Assembly: GCA_023375675.1 (NCBI GenBank)
Contig: JALQBC010000052.1
Location: 960-64,959 of the forward strand
Reading direction: 5' to 3'
From: Cytospora piceicola
Taxonomy: Eukaryota; Ascomycota; Sordariomycetes; Diaporthales; Cytosporaceae
Length of the DNA stretch: 64,000 nt
In this document: positions 48,271-59,548 of the stretch, in pieces
Numbering within the stretch: the first letter of the stretch is position 1
How the letters are laid out: each line of letters starts with the position of its first letter
Notes under the pieces: generated by a model
Databases searched by the model: none
What the model was told of the DNA's origin: nothing
Seen by the model: the letters and a program-made list of their open reading frames with translations, nothing else
Position numbers and translations under genes: made by a program

Positions 48271-49890
48271 ATGTTGCGACCAACCATCCCAATATGGGCC
48301 GCCCTCCTCGGCGTCTCCTCTGTTCTGGCCGCCGATTCGACCTCGTGTGGTTCGGGCAGTCTTTGCCCTGAAGACAGTCCATGTTGTTCGCGTAAGTTTT
48401 TGGTTCTTTCTTTGGTCTTCTATTAGTCCTTCTTTGGTCCTTGTTGCGTGTTCCTGCCTGTCCCATAATAATATAATGTATCACTCAGAAGACTAACAAG
48501 CGGACCATCCGCATCAAAACAGAATACGGCGAGTGTGGTGTCGGCGCATACTGTCTCGGCGGATGCGACCCTCGCTTCTCCTTTTCTCTCGACTCGTGCG
48601 TGCCCGAGCCCGTGTGCGAGTCCAAGACCATGACCCTCGACTCCCTCGACCGCGTCATCAGCATCGACAAGTACCTGGGCGACGCCTCCGAGGCCGACTG
48701 GGTAACGTCGGGCGACCCCCTCGTCTACAAAGGCAACACCCTGCTCACCATGCCCGCCAACTCCACCGGCACCGTGCTGGCCTCGACCGTGTACATGTGG
48801 TACGGCAACGTCAAGGCCAGGCTCAAGTCCTCACGGGGCCCCGGCGTCGTCACGGCCTTTATCCTGCTGAGTGATGTCAAGGACGAGATCGATTTTGAGT
48901 TCATCGGCGCAGATCTTACCACCTCCCAGACCAACTACTATTTCCAGGCCCTACCTATCTGTAAGTCAACACATACATACATACATACATACATACCTTA
49001 ATTCCAGTCCAAGCAAATGTCAATTCTGCAGAACCGGGGCTTTCCACTGACAATGGGGTGCGTCTGTGTGTGTGCTCACAGGGACCAACGTCGCAAACAT
49101 CACCGACCTCAGCGACACCTACACCAACTTCCACGAGTACGAGATCGACTGGACCCCAGACAAGATCACCTGGCTGGTCGACGGCGTGGCGGGCCGCACC
49201 CTCAAGAAGTCCGACACGTGGAACGCGACGACGAACCAGTGGGACTACCCGCAGACGCCCGCGCGCGTCGAGCTGTCCATCTGGCCGGGCGGCGCCTCGT
49301 CCAACTCCGAGTACACGATCCAGTGGGCGGGCGGCGCCATCGACTGGGACTCGGACGACATCAGGGACTACGGCTACGACTTTGCCACCTTCGCCTCCGT
49401 CACCGTCGACTGCTACAACGCCACCAAGGGGCCCGGCACCAACACGGGCGCCTCGTACTACTACAGCGGCCGCGACGGCCTGAACGCCTCCGTCGTCAAC
49501 GGCGACAACGCCACCGTCCTGGCCAGCTTCCTCGGCACGGGCACCGACATGGACGCCGGCGCCGGCACCTCCTCGGCGGCCGGCTCGTCCGCCACGGCCA
49601 ACACCGTCCCCGGCGGCTCCGGCGGCGGCGTGGGTAACACGGTGGGCGGGGACTCGTCGTCTTCGTCTTCTTCGTCGTCCTCGTCCGGCAGCAGCGGGGG
49701 AGGCAGCTCCACGGGCTCGAGCGCGGACTGCGCCACCACCGGCTTCACGCAGAGCTGCGGCGGCGACGACGGCTCGGGCTCCACGGGGAGCAAGAGCGGC
49801 GCCGTGGGCGGGAAGAACGACAAGGTGTTTGGGGCGGGGGCGAGCGCGTTTGCGGCCGTTGTCGCCTTTGTCTTCTTGCTGTGGCTGTGA
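48271..49890 (+). CDS. GPI-anchored Crh-type transglycosylase (GH16) with chitin-binding-like module
   Basis: Predicted 455-residue cell-wall enzyme of the Crh family (yeast Crh1/Utr2/Crr1), which transfers chitin chains onto beta-glucan. Exons are 48271-48391, 48523-48960 and 49082-49890; introns are 131 and 121 nt, the second containing a CATA microsatellite. A signal peptide (1-21) is followed by a cysteine-rich module (C26 to C72, with PCCSQYGECGVGAYCLGGCD) resembling CBM18-type domains of Utr2/Crr1. The GH16 catalytic motif DEIDFE is at 161-166 with both expected glutamates. HEYEIDWTPDKITWLVDG and ARVELSIWPGG also match. The C-terminus is a Gly/Ser-rich stalk with a poly-Ser run, a second small Cys pair segment and a hydrophobic tail (AFAAVVAFVFLLWL) typical of GPI anchoring. 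It acts at the cell surface. Confidence 0.95.
48968..48995. repeat. CATA microsatellite in an intron
   Basis: ACATAC tetranucleotide run inside the second intron of the Crh-type gene. It is short and pure enough to be length-polymorphic. Confidence 0.8.
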
Positions 49891-50582
49891 TGGCGGGCCA
49901 GGTTCGGCCGTCACGGTCTGATTCTTGATGGCTGCTATCCCACGACGGCAGCTTGGTGTCGCGTTCCGACAGAGAGGCTTCTATCATGAACTTGTTTGGT
50001 CTCACTGACGAAGACGAAAGACTTGCATATGCAGCGACAGGGGCCGTTGTTTTGTAAATTCTTGTGTATGAGTTGATTTCTTGTTTGATATACCGTGTGG
50101 TGCTTGGAACCGACCACGGCCCCTCGATCGAACCGACCAGACGCGATCAACGGGTCAGGAAGATGGGGAGGAGACCTGCATTTGCAAGCAAGCAGCATCG
50201 GGATCAAGGAGGCGTTTCTTTACATTGCCAGAGTACCAGCATTAGGGCATTAGAGGGCAGAAGAGAGGTGGCAAGGTAATCTCCTTGCAGGAACTTAATG
50301 AGTGGCCTCTAGAGAGTTGTCGTTCGCTGCTTTTGCTTCCGCGTGGCGGGAGATAGTGCTGGAGCAACACGACGCAAGAGGGCCATCGTCAGCAGCTTGA
50401 GGCTGGGCTGAATGTATATAGCACGTCGAGGATAATGTTGAGGAAACGAAACTAGTCCAGAGTTGAGACCATACAGACACTTTATACCAGCCTCCGAGAT
50501 GCCATCGTATCCCATGCGCTGTATGAGCGAGTGGACCTTCGCACTGGACCCCGCCTCTCAATCCTCCTGCCCGTGGAAGAAC
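49891..50582. other. Intergenic between convergent genes
   Basis: 3' flanks of the Crh-type and SDR genes. No gene or repeat is seen. Confidence 0.5.
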
Positions 50583-51650
50583 TCAACCACTCTTCTTCGC
50601 CCTCTCCTGCTCCTCCACCCACCTGGTCCGTATCGCCCCCAGGAAGGCCCGTTGCTGGACGAACCCCGGCGCCAGGCCCAGCGCCACCATCTGCAGCGCG
50701 TGGGGCAGGTAGGCCACCACGCCGGGGCGGCCACACCCGACCCTCGCCAGGACGGCGCGGGCCATGGTCGGCGCGGCGGGCTCGAACAGGGACGCGGGGT
50801 GGCCGTTGGCGGACGTGCCGGTCGTCTCCCCGACGCGGACGGCGAGCACCTCGACGTCGGCCCGGCGGCCCTGCAGCGAGAGCTCGTTGGGGACGACGCG
50901 GGCCAGGGTGCTGAGGAAGGTCTTGGAGGAGGCGTACGAGGCCAGCATGGGGAGCCCGCCGTCCGAGAGGGAGCCCACGCTGAGGACCAGGCTGGGGCTG
51001 TTGCGGAGGAGCTGCGGCAGGAGGCTGGACTGGAGGACCAGGGGGAACACGGCGTTGAGGTTGACGTTGCCGACGAGCCGGGCCTCGGGGGCGTCCTGCA
51101 GGAACTGGTACACCGGCTGCGGCGGCGCTGGGAGGTTCCCGCCGGCGTTGTTGATGAGCACCGTCAGGTTGATGTCCGCCAGCGAGGCGGCTATCCCGTC
51201 GAAGTCGACGGGGGTTGTTGTTTTGTCCCTGGCCGGCGAAGCCGCATCGCCCTGGTCTTGGCCCCGACAGTTGTCGCAGGAGATGACCGAGGCATCAGCC
51301 ACCACGGAGCGGAACTCCCGGCCGGGGAATGTCCTGGCGAGCTCGTCCTGCACGGCGGCGAGCTTGGTGGGGTTCCGGCCGTGGAGAACGACGTTGAAGC
51401 CGTGGGCGGCGAGTTCGAGGCTCAACTGCTTGCCTATGCCATCCGAGGCGCCGGTGACCAAGGCCCAGGCGGGTTTTCCAGAGGTATCGTGGAGATAACG
51501 GTGGAGTTTGGAGGGCCTGAGGTAGAGGAGGAGGAAGGCTGCAGACTTGGAGAGGATGCTCAGGAAGGAGAGGGTGCCGAGGATGTATATGATGGTAGTC
51601 AAGAGGCCATCCCGTTGGACGTCGAAAGGGAGCTTCCAACCGACTGCCAT
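50583..51650 (-). CDS. Membrane-anchored short-chain dehydrogenase (3-ketoacyl-CoA reductase / HSDL1-like)
   Basis: Intronless 355-residue SDR from ATG 51650; an upstream in-frame ATG-less extension is leader. Residues 16-44 are hydrophobic (TTIIYILGTLSFLSIL...AAFLLLYL), like the N-terminal anchor of ER very-long-chain 3-ketoacyl-CoA reductases and 17-beta-HSD12/HSDL-type proteins. The cofactor motif TGASDGIG is at 66-73, NNAG at 167-170, a Ser near 227, and the catalytic Y239-x-x-x-K243 (SYASSK). HGRNPTKL after the second strand favours NADPH. A Gln/Asp/Ala-rich insertion at about 125-148 (CDNCRGQDQGDAASP) is unusual for the core fold. It lies head-to-head with the AKR gene 760 bp away. The canonical fatty-acid elongase reductase differs enough that the substrate is left open. 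Confidence 0.88.
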   Translation of the reverse strand: MAVGWKLPFDVQRDGLLTTIIYILGTLSFLSILSKSAAFLLLYLRPSKLHRYLHDTSGKPAWALVTGASDGIGKQLSLELAAHGFNVVLHGRNPTKLAAVQDELARTFPGREFRSVVADASVISCDNCRGQDQGDAASPARDKTTTPVDFDGIAASLADINLTVLINNAGGNLPAPPQPVYQFLQDAPEARLVGNVNLNAVFPLVLQSSLLPQLLRNSPSLVLSVGSLSDGGLPMLASYASSKTFLSTLARVVPNELSLQGRRADVEVLAVRVGETTGTSANGHPASLFEPAAPTMARAVLARVGCGRPGVVAYLPHALQMVALGLAPGFVQQRAFLGAIRTRWVEEQERAKKSG

Positions 51651-52409
51651 GGTGCTGTTCGATGTGCTGTGATATATATGTATATTGTATACGTGATCTG
51701 AGAGATCGAACCTGGCCACTTCACTTACTGCACGCAGTACGGCTCAAAAGTGATCAGGGTCTTTGTTCCTTTAAGACGGGAGTGGGCAGATGAGGACCGC
51801 TCATGGCCTCCAATCAAATCTACCGGGTCAGGTAAGTACAGCAAGAAGGATTAGACGGTCAGGGGATATGTCCTTAAAAGGGTAATGGAGGACAGGCAAG
51901 GAATATGTAATGGTTCTGGGAGTACATATATGTATATCCATATACCCAGGTATATATATACCTAAGTAGGTAAATATTTGTTCTCTGGGTGGAAGAGGAG
52001 AAGGTTGATGTTGGTCCTCTTATGGCACATCTACACGAGAGAGACTCACTCATGAGAACTGTTTGTTGATTTCTCACTGAGTCTACACTCGTCAACGGCA
52101 GATATAATAGAAAACGTACTGTGTATCTACTGTCACTGTCAGAAGGGAGCTTCCCACTTATTGTTAATTACATCATCAACCTCAACAATTGCCCCGCAGC
52201 TTCAACCCCGCTCCTCCGGCATTCAGGTCGACGTGGTTAAAGATTGATAAGATTGAGGAGGAGGATGCTGATGCTGATGATGCTGATGATGATGATGCCG
52301 ACATGCCGTCTGTCTACAAATAAATCTCTCCAAATACAACTCATCTCAACTTAACCCCCTCCAACCTTCATACATAGTAGTAACAAGAAATAAAATCAAA
52401 ATCAAAATC
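51651..52409. promoter_or_regulatory. Divergent promoter region of the SDR and AKR genes
   Basis: The 759-bp interval between two head-to-head reductase genes. It holds TATA-rich sequence on the SDR side (ATATATATGTATAT near 51670), a TATATATACC cluster near 51950, and a GAT/GCT trinucleotide run (about 52263-52296) and AATCAAAATCAAAATC just before ATG 52410. A shared regulatory region is possible but not shown. Confidence 0.4.
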
Positions 52410-53557
52410 ATGCCTCTCATAGCCTCAAACCCAACCCCCCGCGTCATCCTGGGCCTGATGACCTTCGGCCCGGACGAGTCGGCCGGGGCACGCATCACCT
52501 CGGTCCCCGAGTACGCCAAGGTCCTCGACCTCTTCCAGCAGCGCGGCTACAGCGAGGTCGACACCGCCCGCGTCTACATCGGCGGCAAGCAGGAGGCCTT
52601 CACGCGCGAGGCCGGCTGGAACGAGAGGGGGCTCACCCTTGCCACCAAGGTCCGCTACCCCAATGAGCCGGGCCTCAACACCGCCGACAAGGTCGTCGAG
52701 AGCGTCGAGACGAGCCTGAAGGAGCTGGGCACCGACTGTATCGACCTCTTGTATCTCCATGCCGCGGTATGTCTCTGCTCTCTCCCAAGACCCCCACTAC
52801 GCATATACCCAAAGTAAACACACACAAACTCATACCCCCTCCCCCTCTCCCCCAGGACCGAGCAACCCCCTTCGCAGAGACCCTGGAGGCCCTGGACAAG
52901 CTCCACAAGCAGGGCAAGTTCGTCCGCCTGGGCATCTCCAACTTCACGGCCTTCGAGGTGGCCGAGATCTGCCTGACGGCCAAGTACAACAACTGGGTGC
53001 GCCCGACCGTCTACCAGGGCATGTACAACGCCGTCACGCGGTCCCTCGACGGCGAGCTGATCCCAGCCTGCCGCCGCTACGGCCTCGACGTCGTCGTCTA
53101 CAACCCCATCGCCGGCGGCCTGCTCGGCGGCAAGATCCGCTCCTCCGACATGACCACCACCCCGGCCGAGGGCCGCTTCAGCGACGCCTCCGCCACCGGC
53201 AAGATGTACCGCGGCCGCTACTTCCGCGACTCGACCTTCCGCGCCCTGCGCGTCGTCGAGGACGCCGTCCAGGGCGCCGGCCTGACCATGTTCGAGACCG
53301 CCCTGAGGTGGGCCGTGCACCACAGCCAGCTCAAGGTCAAGGACGGCAACGACGGCATCATCATCGGCGTCTCGAGCCTCGAGCAGCTGGCGGCCAACCT
53401 GGACGCTCTCGAGAAGGGGCCCCTCCCCGACGCTGTCGTCAGGAGTCTCGACGAGGCCTGGTCCATCTCCAAGGCCGACACTGTACACTATTGGCATGGC
53501 GAGGTCGACTATCATTATGACCCCAAGCAGGTGCTGTTCGCCCCTGGCGCAAAGTAG
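52410..53557 (+). CDS. Aldo-keto reductase, AKR7 (aflatoxin-aldehyde-reductase-like)
   Basis: Predicted 352-residue NADPH-dependent (beta/alpha)8-barrel reductase from exons 52410-52766 and 52856-53557 (89-nt intron, phase 0). The catalytic tetrad is visible as D51 and Y56 (EVDTARVYIGGKQE), K80 (LATKVRYP) and H117 (LLYLHAA). GISNFTAFEVAEI, PTVYQGMYNAVTRSLDGELIP and LDVVVYNPIAGGLLGGKI match the AKR7/YakC-like subgroup, which reduces dialdehydes and small carbonyls such as succinic semialdehyde. IIIGVSSLEQLAANLDAL is the cofactor-phosphate region. The C-terminus (HYDPKQVLFAPGAK) is also subgroup-like. Detoxification of reactive aldehydes is the likely role; the physiological substrate is unknown. 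Very high GC in this gene creates long shadow frames on the other strand. Confidence 0.94.
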
Positions 53558-54382
53558 GCTTTCGCTTGGATGGACGGTGGAGGGATGTTGTACGGGAGCA
53601 CTGCTGAGAGCGAGCGACCGCGAAGGACAGCAGCCTACTTAGATATAGACACTCGTATGTACACAGAATGGCTACTGAGCGCGGGTGCGGGTGTTACACT
53701 GGACAGTCCCGTCGAGTTTGGCCTTGGTTGGACCACGGGTGCATGGGAGGGCCATCTTACCTCGTATCTTACTTCCAAGTACGTTGTCCCACCTCTCGTC
53801 ATAGCACTGCCACTACAGAAACCCCAAGGCGGCCACTTATCGACCCGGACATGGACTACCGGCCGCACTAAATGAAAACCAGCGTGGCTGAATTATTCTG
53901 CTGATCTGCAGATATGAGAGGGGCTATGGACGTCTATTGCCTGCCATTCGTAGCAGCAACAAGCTGGAGAAATGTACAGCAGCTAGTGCCACCTGGGGGA
54001 ACATGCAGAGACTGCGCCCTAGTATCTATCACTCGTCCTCTGTACCACGAGATGACCTTTCGTGAAGCCCTCAGACGCCTTGCATGAAACGCCAGGATCG
54101 TTTAGCAGATGCATTCGCTCCGCCGATATGCGTGCACATGGACGCCAGCGAGTCCCTGAAACTCCTCTTTTCCTTCCTTCCTTCCTTCCGTGGGCCGTGG
54201 AAGGTTAATATTGCCCCAACGCCTCGCAAATGTATCGTCGTCATGATGTAATATACAGGTAAAAGCACAAAGTCAAAGTTGGTGTGGTTGGTGTGTTTGG
54301 TGTTTCGTATTCGGCGTGGTGTGGTGTTGTTTGGCTGGTTTGGAATGTTGTCGAAGCCCGGGGGTGATCCCCCAGATGAACA
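53558..54382. other. Intergenic between convergent genes
   Basis: 3' flanks of the AKR gene and the minus-strand RING gene. A TTCC tetranucleotide run lies near 54170-54188 and a GTTTGGTGT repeat near 54270-54305. No gene is seen. Confidence 0.5.
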
Positions 54383-56752
54383 TCACATGAAGATGCCGAC
54401 CCAAGCATTGTTGGGAGAGACCTCCGATTGGCAATCGTCCACCGCACAGAAGATTTTGACCGACCGAGCCGTCTCGCTGGGCTGGAATTGGAAACCCGTC
54501 TTCGCCGCGGCCGAGTCCTTGCCCTTGCTGTGCTTCTTGCGGTTGTCGTAGCAGCTCTTGCAGTAGACCTGGGAGAAGAGAGAGATTGATTAGCAACTGA
54601 GGACAGCAAAAGCGGAGAAATGGGGCGCGGTAGGTGTAACTTGACTTACGTGACCACAAGCCTTGACAGCCCAGAAGTGATGCTCCTCCCGGTCCTTCTT
54701 GGTACGAGCTTTCTTGGCGGGCCGTCCGCCGTTGTCATCCTCCTCCTCAAGAGAGTACTTCAGCTCATTGTCGCAGCTGGGGCAAACGAAGACCTGCTCC
54801 TCGTCCGTGACCTTGTCTGGACCAGTATCGCGGGTGAAGCCAGCTCGGGCAGGAGGTGGGGCCTCAAAGTCAGGCTTGGGCGTGGGCTGCCTGCCGCCGC
54901 CGTAACCACCGAAACCGTTAGCCTGGTAGTTGAAGTCGGGCGGGTTGCCCGCGAGAGGGTTGGCGTTCATTGGGACGGCGGGGGCAGCTCCGATGAACTG
55001 AATGTCAGCTTCGCGAAGATTGCGGTAGGCGAGAAGTCCTGGAAGAAGACCTCTGATCGATCCCATAAGGTTGCGGCCGAAAAGGTGGTTGTGCTGGTCT
55101 CGCTGGGCGGGGGCAGGAGCGGGAGGAGGTAAACGGCGGTTGGCGGGGATGTTGTCTTCTGGGGAATCAATGGTGAGATCAATGACTGAAGCTGCAGCAG
55201 CATTGCCGTTGAGAATGCTGCCATCGCTACGGTTCAAAGAAGGGGTTCGGCCGTTTTGGGCTATGTGTCGGCGTGGGTTTCGGTATGGAGGGCTGTCGTG
55301 ATCGTGAAAGTGAGGACGGTGTCGAAGGATATTCACTGGCTGGTGTCGGTGGTGCACAGGGCTGTCGGGCTCCTCCGTAAGATCAATCACATCGACAGGC
55401 TGGTGTCGCTGCTGTCTCTGCTGCCTCCTTTGTTGTAGGCGCGAAGGTTGACCGCGTAGTGGGGATAGAGGGGCAGGCATTGAGCCTTGGTAAACCACCT
55501 CGACGAGTTCATCGTCGAAATCCATGTTGCTCATGTAGTCCGACTCGACGTTTGGGCCCCAGTCTTCCAAATGAGGTCTCTGAGGGCGATGGTCCCTGGG
55601 GCTTCTCCTCGCCCTCCTATCAGCCTCTCTAGCGACCCTTGCAGCTCTACGAGCCCGCCCAAGGCGCAAGTGTTCACGTAGCTGGAGTTCCTCCTCTTGA
55701 TCTTCCAGATCTACTTCAGGAGATGAAAGGTGAGGGTTGATTTGGCTGAATATGTCGTCGTTCTCGAAGGGATCGTGGAGGTGAGCGGTGTGGTCTCGAG
55801 CGTGGACGCGTGGGTGTCGGTGGGGTTCGTGTTGGCGGTCGGGGAATGGGTCGTTGTCGCTGTCGACGTAAGAAGAAAAGTCGTCCAGATGGTGGCGACC
55901 GGCACGGCTAGCACGGTTTCTCCGACGCAGAGGGGCCGAAGGGTTATCAAGGCGAGGTTGCTGGTAGTGGTAGGTCTCAGGCAATTGCCGATTGGGACGT
56001 ATGTCAGGTGTTGAACTGACACGGCGGGGCAGGCCTTGAAGGTCGGCTTGTGGTTGACGATGAGGTCGCTGGTGTGGGACACGATCGGGAGAGTAGTCGA
56101 GATATGAAGACGAAGCCGAGGCCGAAGCTTGTTCTAGTGCCGATGCGGACCCTGATAATGAGACCCGGTCCAGATCTAGGTCCAGGTGTAAGTGCAGATC
56201 TGCTGCCGAACCCGAGACTAAATCGGAGTCAGGCGAACCAGGAGAACCTAGCGACGCGAGACTGGATGGAGACGCGGCAGATACTGGGGAGGAGGGAACG
56301 GAAAGTGACGCGAGGTTGCCGTCGGGTGAAGCTATCGAAGATGGGAGAGATTGCGACTGCAAATCGGAGCTTTCGTTAATACTGCCACCGTCGTTGCCAC
56401 TGTCACTGTAAGGGACAGCACCGTGTTCGCCGCTACCGTAAAAGATGCTTGCATCAGAATCGTCGTCGAGGTCGAGATCGATGATGTCGTTGTCGGTCAA
56501 AGTCTCGTAAGCACCGTGCACCGAGTCCACCTCTTGCTCATCTGATCCTTGAAGGCTCTCGACCGCAGAGCTGGAGGAGACTGGTTGGGGTGAATAAGGT
56601 GGAGGGGAAGAAGGGAGGTCCAGGTGATCGTCGTGATCAAGCTGTAAGTAAGGGTCGTAATCGTCGTAGTTGTCGTCCTCGTCCTCATCCAGGTCGACAG
56701 GGTAAGGTGCAGGATCCACAAGGCTGTAGATGGACGGAATTCTACTACTCAT
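54383..56752 (-). CDS. RING-finger protein with SUMO-interaction-like motifs
   Basis: Predicted 762-residue protein from exons 56752-54650 and 54568-54383 (81-nt intron, phase 0). The start is ATG 56752; the frame continues upstream without an ATG. The first 650 residues are disordered, acidic and Ser/Pro-rich. The C-terminus has a RING-type zinc site that only forms after splicing: VFVCPSCDNEL, a basic KKARTKKDREEHHFWAVKACGH stretch, then VYCKSCYDNRKKH and finally IFCAVDDCQSEV. That is C-x2-C, C-x-H, C-x2-C, C-x4-C. Such proteins are usually labelled cell-cycle-control or RING proteins in fungi. Two VIDLT motifs lie next to acidic or Ser residues (VIDLTEEPDSP and VIDLTIDSPEDN), plus IIDLDLDDD near the N-terminus. 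These match SUMO-interaction motifs. A SUMO-directed ubiquitin ligase in the nucleus is a reasonable but unproved inference. Confidence 0.85.
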
Positions 56753-57988
56753 GATTGAGGGAATGCCTGAAGCATTGTTTCTCCGTCCTTTCTTTGTCTT
56801 GACAATCAATTCAGGGTTCACCCACACAGTAGGTCCTCGATGGGGCCTTTTAGGCCTTTCGAGTCCTTTCTGGGAAATATGGGGGGGCCAATCCACCTTG
56901 GAAATAGCCAGTAAATACGTGCGGGAGGAAGAAGCCCGGAGTAGAATGTGGTAAGTGAGTATGTATTAAAAGAAGAGGCGAGGAGGGGCGGGGTGGAGTC
57001 AATTGTGGTGAAGTGAGGTGAACTGAACTGAAGTGAGCAGTGTGAGGAACGACAGCTGGATTAATCCAGAGTCACAAAAAAAGCACCTAACCTTGGAAGC
57101 GGAAAGTTGAGAAGATTGTAAGAAAAAGGAAGAGTAGCTAGGTAGAATATAGGATCAAATCCATCCAAAGATGGTGGTTGGCGGCAAGTGTCACCCGTGG
57201 AACGTGCCTACCACACACATATATACACACAGACACACACACACACACACACACAAACACACACTCGCACATACTCGCACTCTAGACAGCACAGCATAGA
57301 GCACAGTACTATAATAAGTACGCGTCTGTGCTGATACTGCTGTTTGTACCTTTGTTATAAAAGTTAGGTCGGAGAAGAATACTGATTCTAGACTATATAC
57401 CTGCTACATGGATAGAAAATAAAGGACAATAAGTACTTACGCAAGTGAATAAGTACGTGGGCGACCGAATAAGATATATTCGTTTGTAATAAATACAACG
57501 AGAAAGGAAGAAGTAATACATGAGTGATTGAACCTTGTCAGCGTCCGAGGCCGACGAATCTGTCGTGTCATTTCATTGTTATACAAGGAGACCCCTTGGG
57601 TCTGCACATGATAAAGCCTTATCAAGGAAATCGACACATGAAGCAGGGGAGAAGGCAACCTGTACGAACTACCCAATCCTGATACTGACTGGATATAAGG
57701 ATGGCCAGGTTCAACAGGGATTATCAGCTTTGTAACTGTTGAATGAGTCTCTCATAGGTATATCCCAAGACTGATATAATTCATGGTACTCCCACTTCCT
57801 ATTGATGTTGCAAACGTCTCATGCATCTCAAACCTCTTATACGGTGCATGAGGGGCTCCTCATATTATCCGTTGTATGTATACTTGCCTGCCTGCCTGCC
57901 TGCTGCTGCTTTACCCCTTCAGTCTCTGGATCATTCATTTCCTTCCAAACCCATACCTGTATCCTCATCTCTCGCAAAAGCTGCCTCC
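56753..57988. other. Intergenic with CA microsatellite
   Basis: Promoter of the RING gene (left part) and 3' flank of prp19 (right). An (AC)n microsatellite occupies about 57224-57264. No gene is seen. Confidence 0.55.
57224..57264. repeat. (AC)n microsatellite
   Basis: Run of about 20 AC dinucleotides with two interruptions, intergenic. Confidence 0.9.
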
Positions 57989-59548
57989 TTAAGATGATTC
58001 GGGAGCGCTCAAGATAGAGATGACACCCTCTGCGTTCGCCGTGATGAGCTTCTTCGCCTCCTCGCCCCAGGTCAGAGCAACAGCAGGCGTCGCGCTCTGG
58101 AGCAGCTCACTCCATGACTTCCTGCCCTTGGAGTACTGCTGCACCGTCACGCCCGATGGCCCAGCCGTAGCCAGGTACTGTCCTGTGTAATCCCACGCCA
58201 GGCTTTGCACAGAGCTACCGATGTCCAGCACCTTGGCCGTAGCCGCATCTCCCTCCTTGCGCAGGTCGAACACAGTCACTGTCGTCTGGCCCTTGGCTGT
58301 GGCTGCTATCCAGTAGCCGTTCTCCGAGAATACAAGCGACTCAACCGGCGCGCCCAGCGTGAAGGTAGCCGCCTCCTCGCCCGTCTTGGTGAGGAACATC
58401 TTGATATCCCCAGTGTTTGTGCCCGCACCGAAAAGATGTCCATCAGGGTGGAATGCGCATGCCGTCAGAGCCGCGCTGGAGAACACCCGGGTGACCCTCT
58501 TGAGTGCCGTCAGATCGTAAAAGACAAAGCTCTTGTCCGTGCCGACAGAGGCCAGAAGGTTGCCTCCTGGGTGCAGCGACAATGCTGTAGCCGCGCCGGC
58601 GTGTTCTGAGAATGATGCAATCTCGCTCCCGTTCTCGATGATCTTGACCGAGCCCTTCGATGTAGCAAAGATAATCTTGGAACCGTGCCAGACCGTGTCT
58701 GTGATAGGCTCGTCGATCTTGAAATTCCTCTCCATTGCTCCTGACGCGAGCGAGAAAATGGCCACGTCGCCCTTCAGGCCACCCACGGCCGCATATCCTG
58801 CCTCCGTGTCAAGAGATGATGTTTGAGGAACCGGGAGGGGCTCGGATGTCTGTGGCGCAAAGCCTGCGATCTCTTCGGAGCTCGCCCAGCCGTTCGGTAC
58901 AGGTCGCTTCTTGCGGCTCTTGGACAATCTAGAGAGCCTCTTGTTAGCATAGACCGCACACATGGAAACAGGAACTGGGCAGCATACCTCGCCTGGGTCT
59001 CGTCCACGTGCTCAACTAGCTCCTCGGGAAGGGCCTCATTATCCACAGCCATCTCATCGCCATTAGCACCACCACCACCACCGGCAGTCACCGTGATCCT
59101 CGACAGCGAATCCCGTGCCTCGTCACGCTCTTTTGTCAACCGAGCAATCACTCGGACAGCGGCGTCATGTTGGTAGAGCGCATTGGCCAGTTCGTCCCGT
59201 GTTTGCGAGAGCTGCTGCTTCAGCTTGAAGGTCTCCAACGCGAGGGCGTCCCATTCGTTCTGGAAGGTCGACAGGAGGGCGGGAATCGAGGTGAGGGTGG
59301 GAGGGCGCGGCTTCACGACTCGGGCGGACTTGATAAGGAGGAGGTCTTCGAGGTCGAGCTCTTCGCCGGTGATAGGGTCCTTGCCGTTCTCCTCGATGTA
59401 TTTCTCGACTAGTCGCTTCTCGAAAACGGTGCCCGTCTTCTTCGAGACAACAGGCTCCTCGGGAGCTTCACCTGAGACTGTTTGTTACGTGTCAGTGTTG
59501 GTGGTCAATGTGATCAGATCGAATGTGAGACATACTCGCACAAAGCAT
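57989..59548 (-). CDS. prp19: Prp19, U-box WD40 E3 ubiquitin ligase of the spliceosome
   Basis: Predicted 480-residue core subunit of the Prp19/NineTeen complex, needed to activate the spliceosome and also linked to DNA repair. Three exons, 59548-59536, 59477-58988 and 58928-57989, have introns of 58 and 59 nt. The first coding exon is only 13 nt (MLCA plus one base). The N-terminus is the U-box: MLCAISGEAPEEPVV, SKKTGTVFEKRLVEKYI, KDPITGEELDLEDL. A coiled coil follows (about 75-140, NEWDALALETFKLKQQLSQT and on), which forms the tetramer in homologues, then LSKSRKKRPVP and a C-terminal WD40 propeller (about 190-480) with TALSLHPGGNLLASVGTDKS and LTACAFHPDGHLFGAGTNTG among its repeats. A poly-Gly stretch (about 126-131) interrupts the coiled coil. 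Domain order and length match fungal Prp19. Confidence 0.97.

Noticed and set aside
48955..49914. Long minus-strand frame opposite the Crh-type gene
   Set aside because: Arg/Ala/Gly-rich shadow of a high-GC coding exon with clear GH16 motifs on the plus strand.
50463..51701. 412-codon plus-strand frame opposite the SDR
   Set aside because: Compositionally biased (Arg/Gly/Glu) and lacks domains, whereas the minus strand has TGASDGIG, NNAG and YxxxK.
52655..53515. Long minus-strand frame opposite the AKR gene
   Set aside because: Same high-GC shadow effect; the plus strand encodes the full AKR tetrad.
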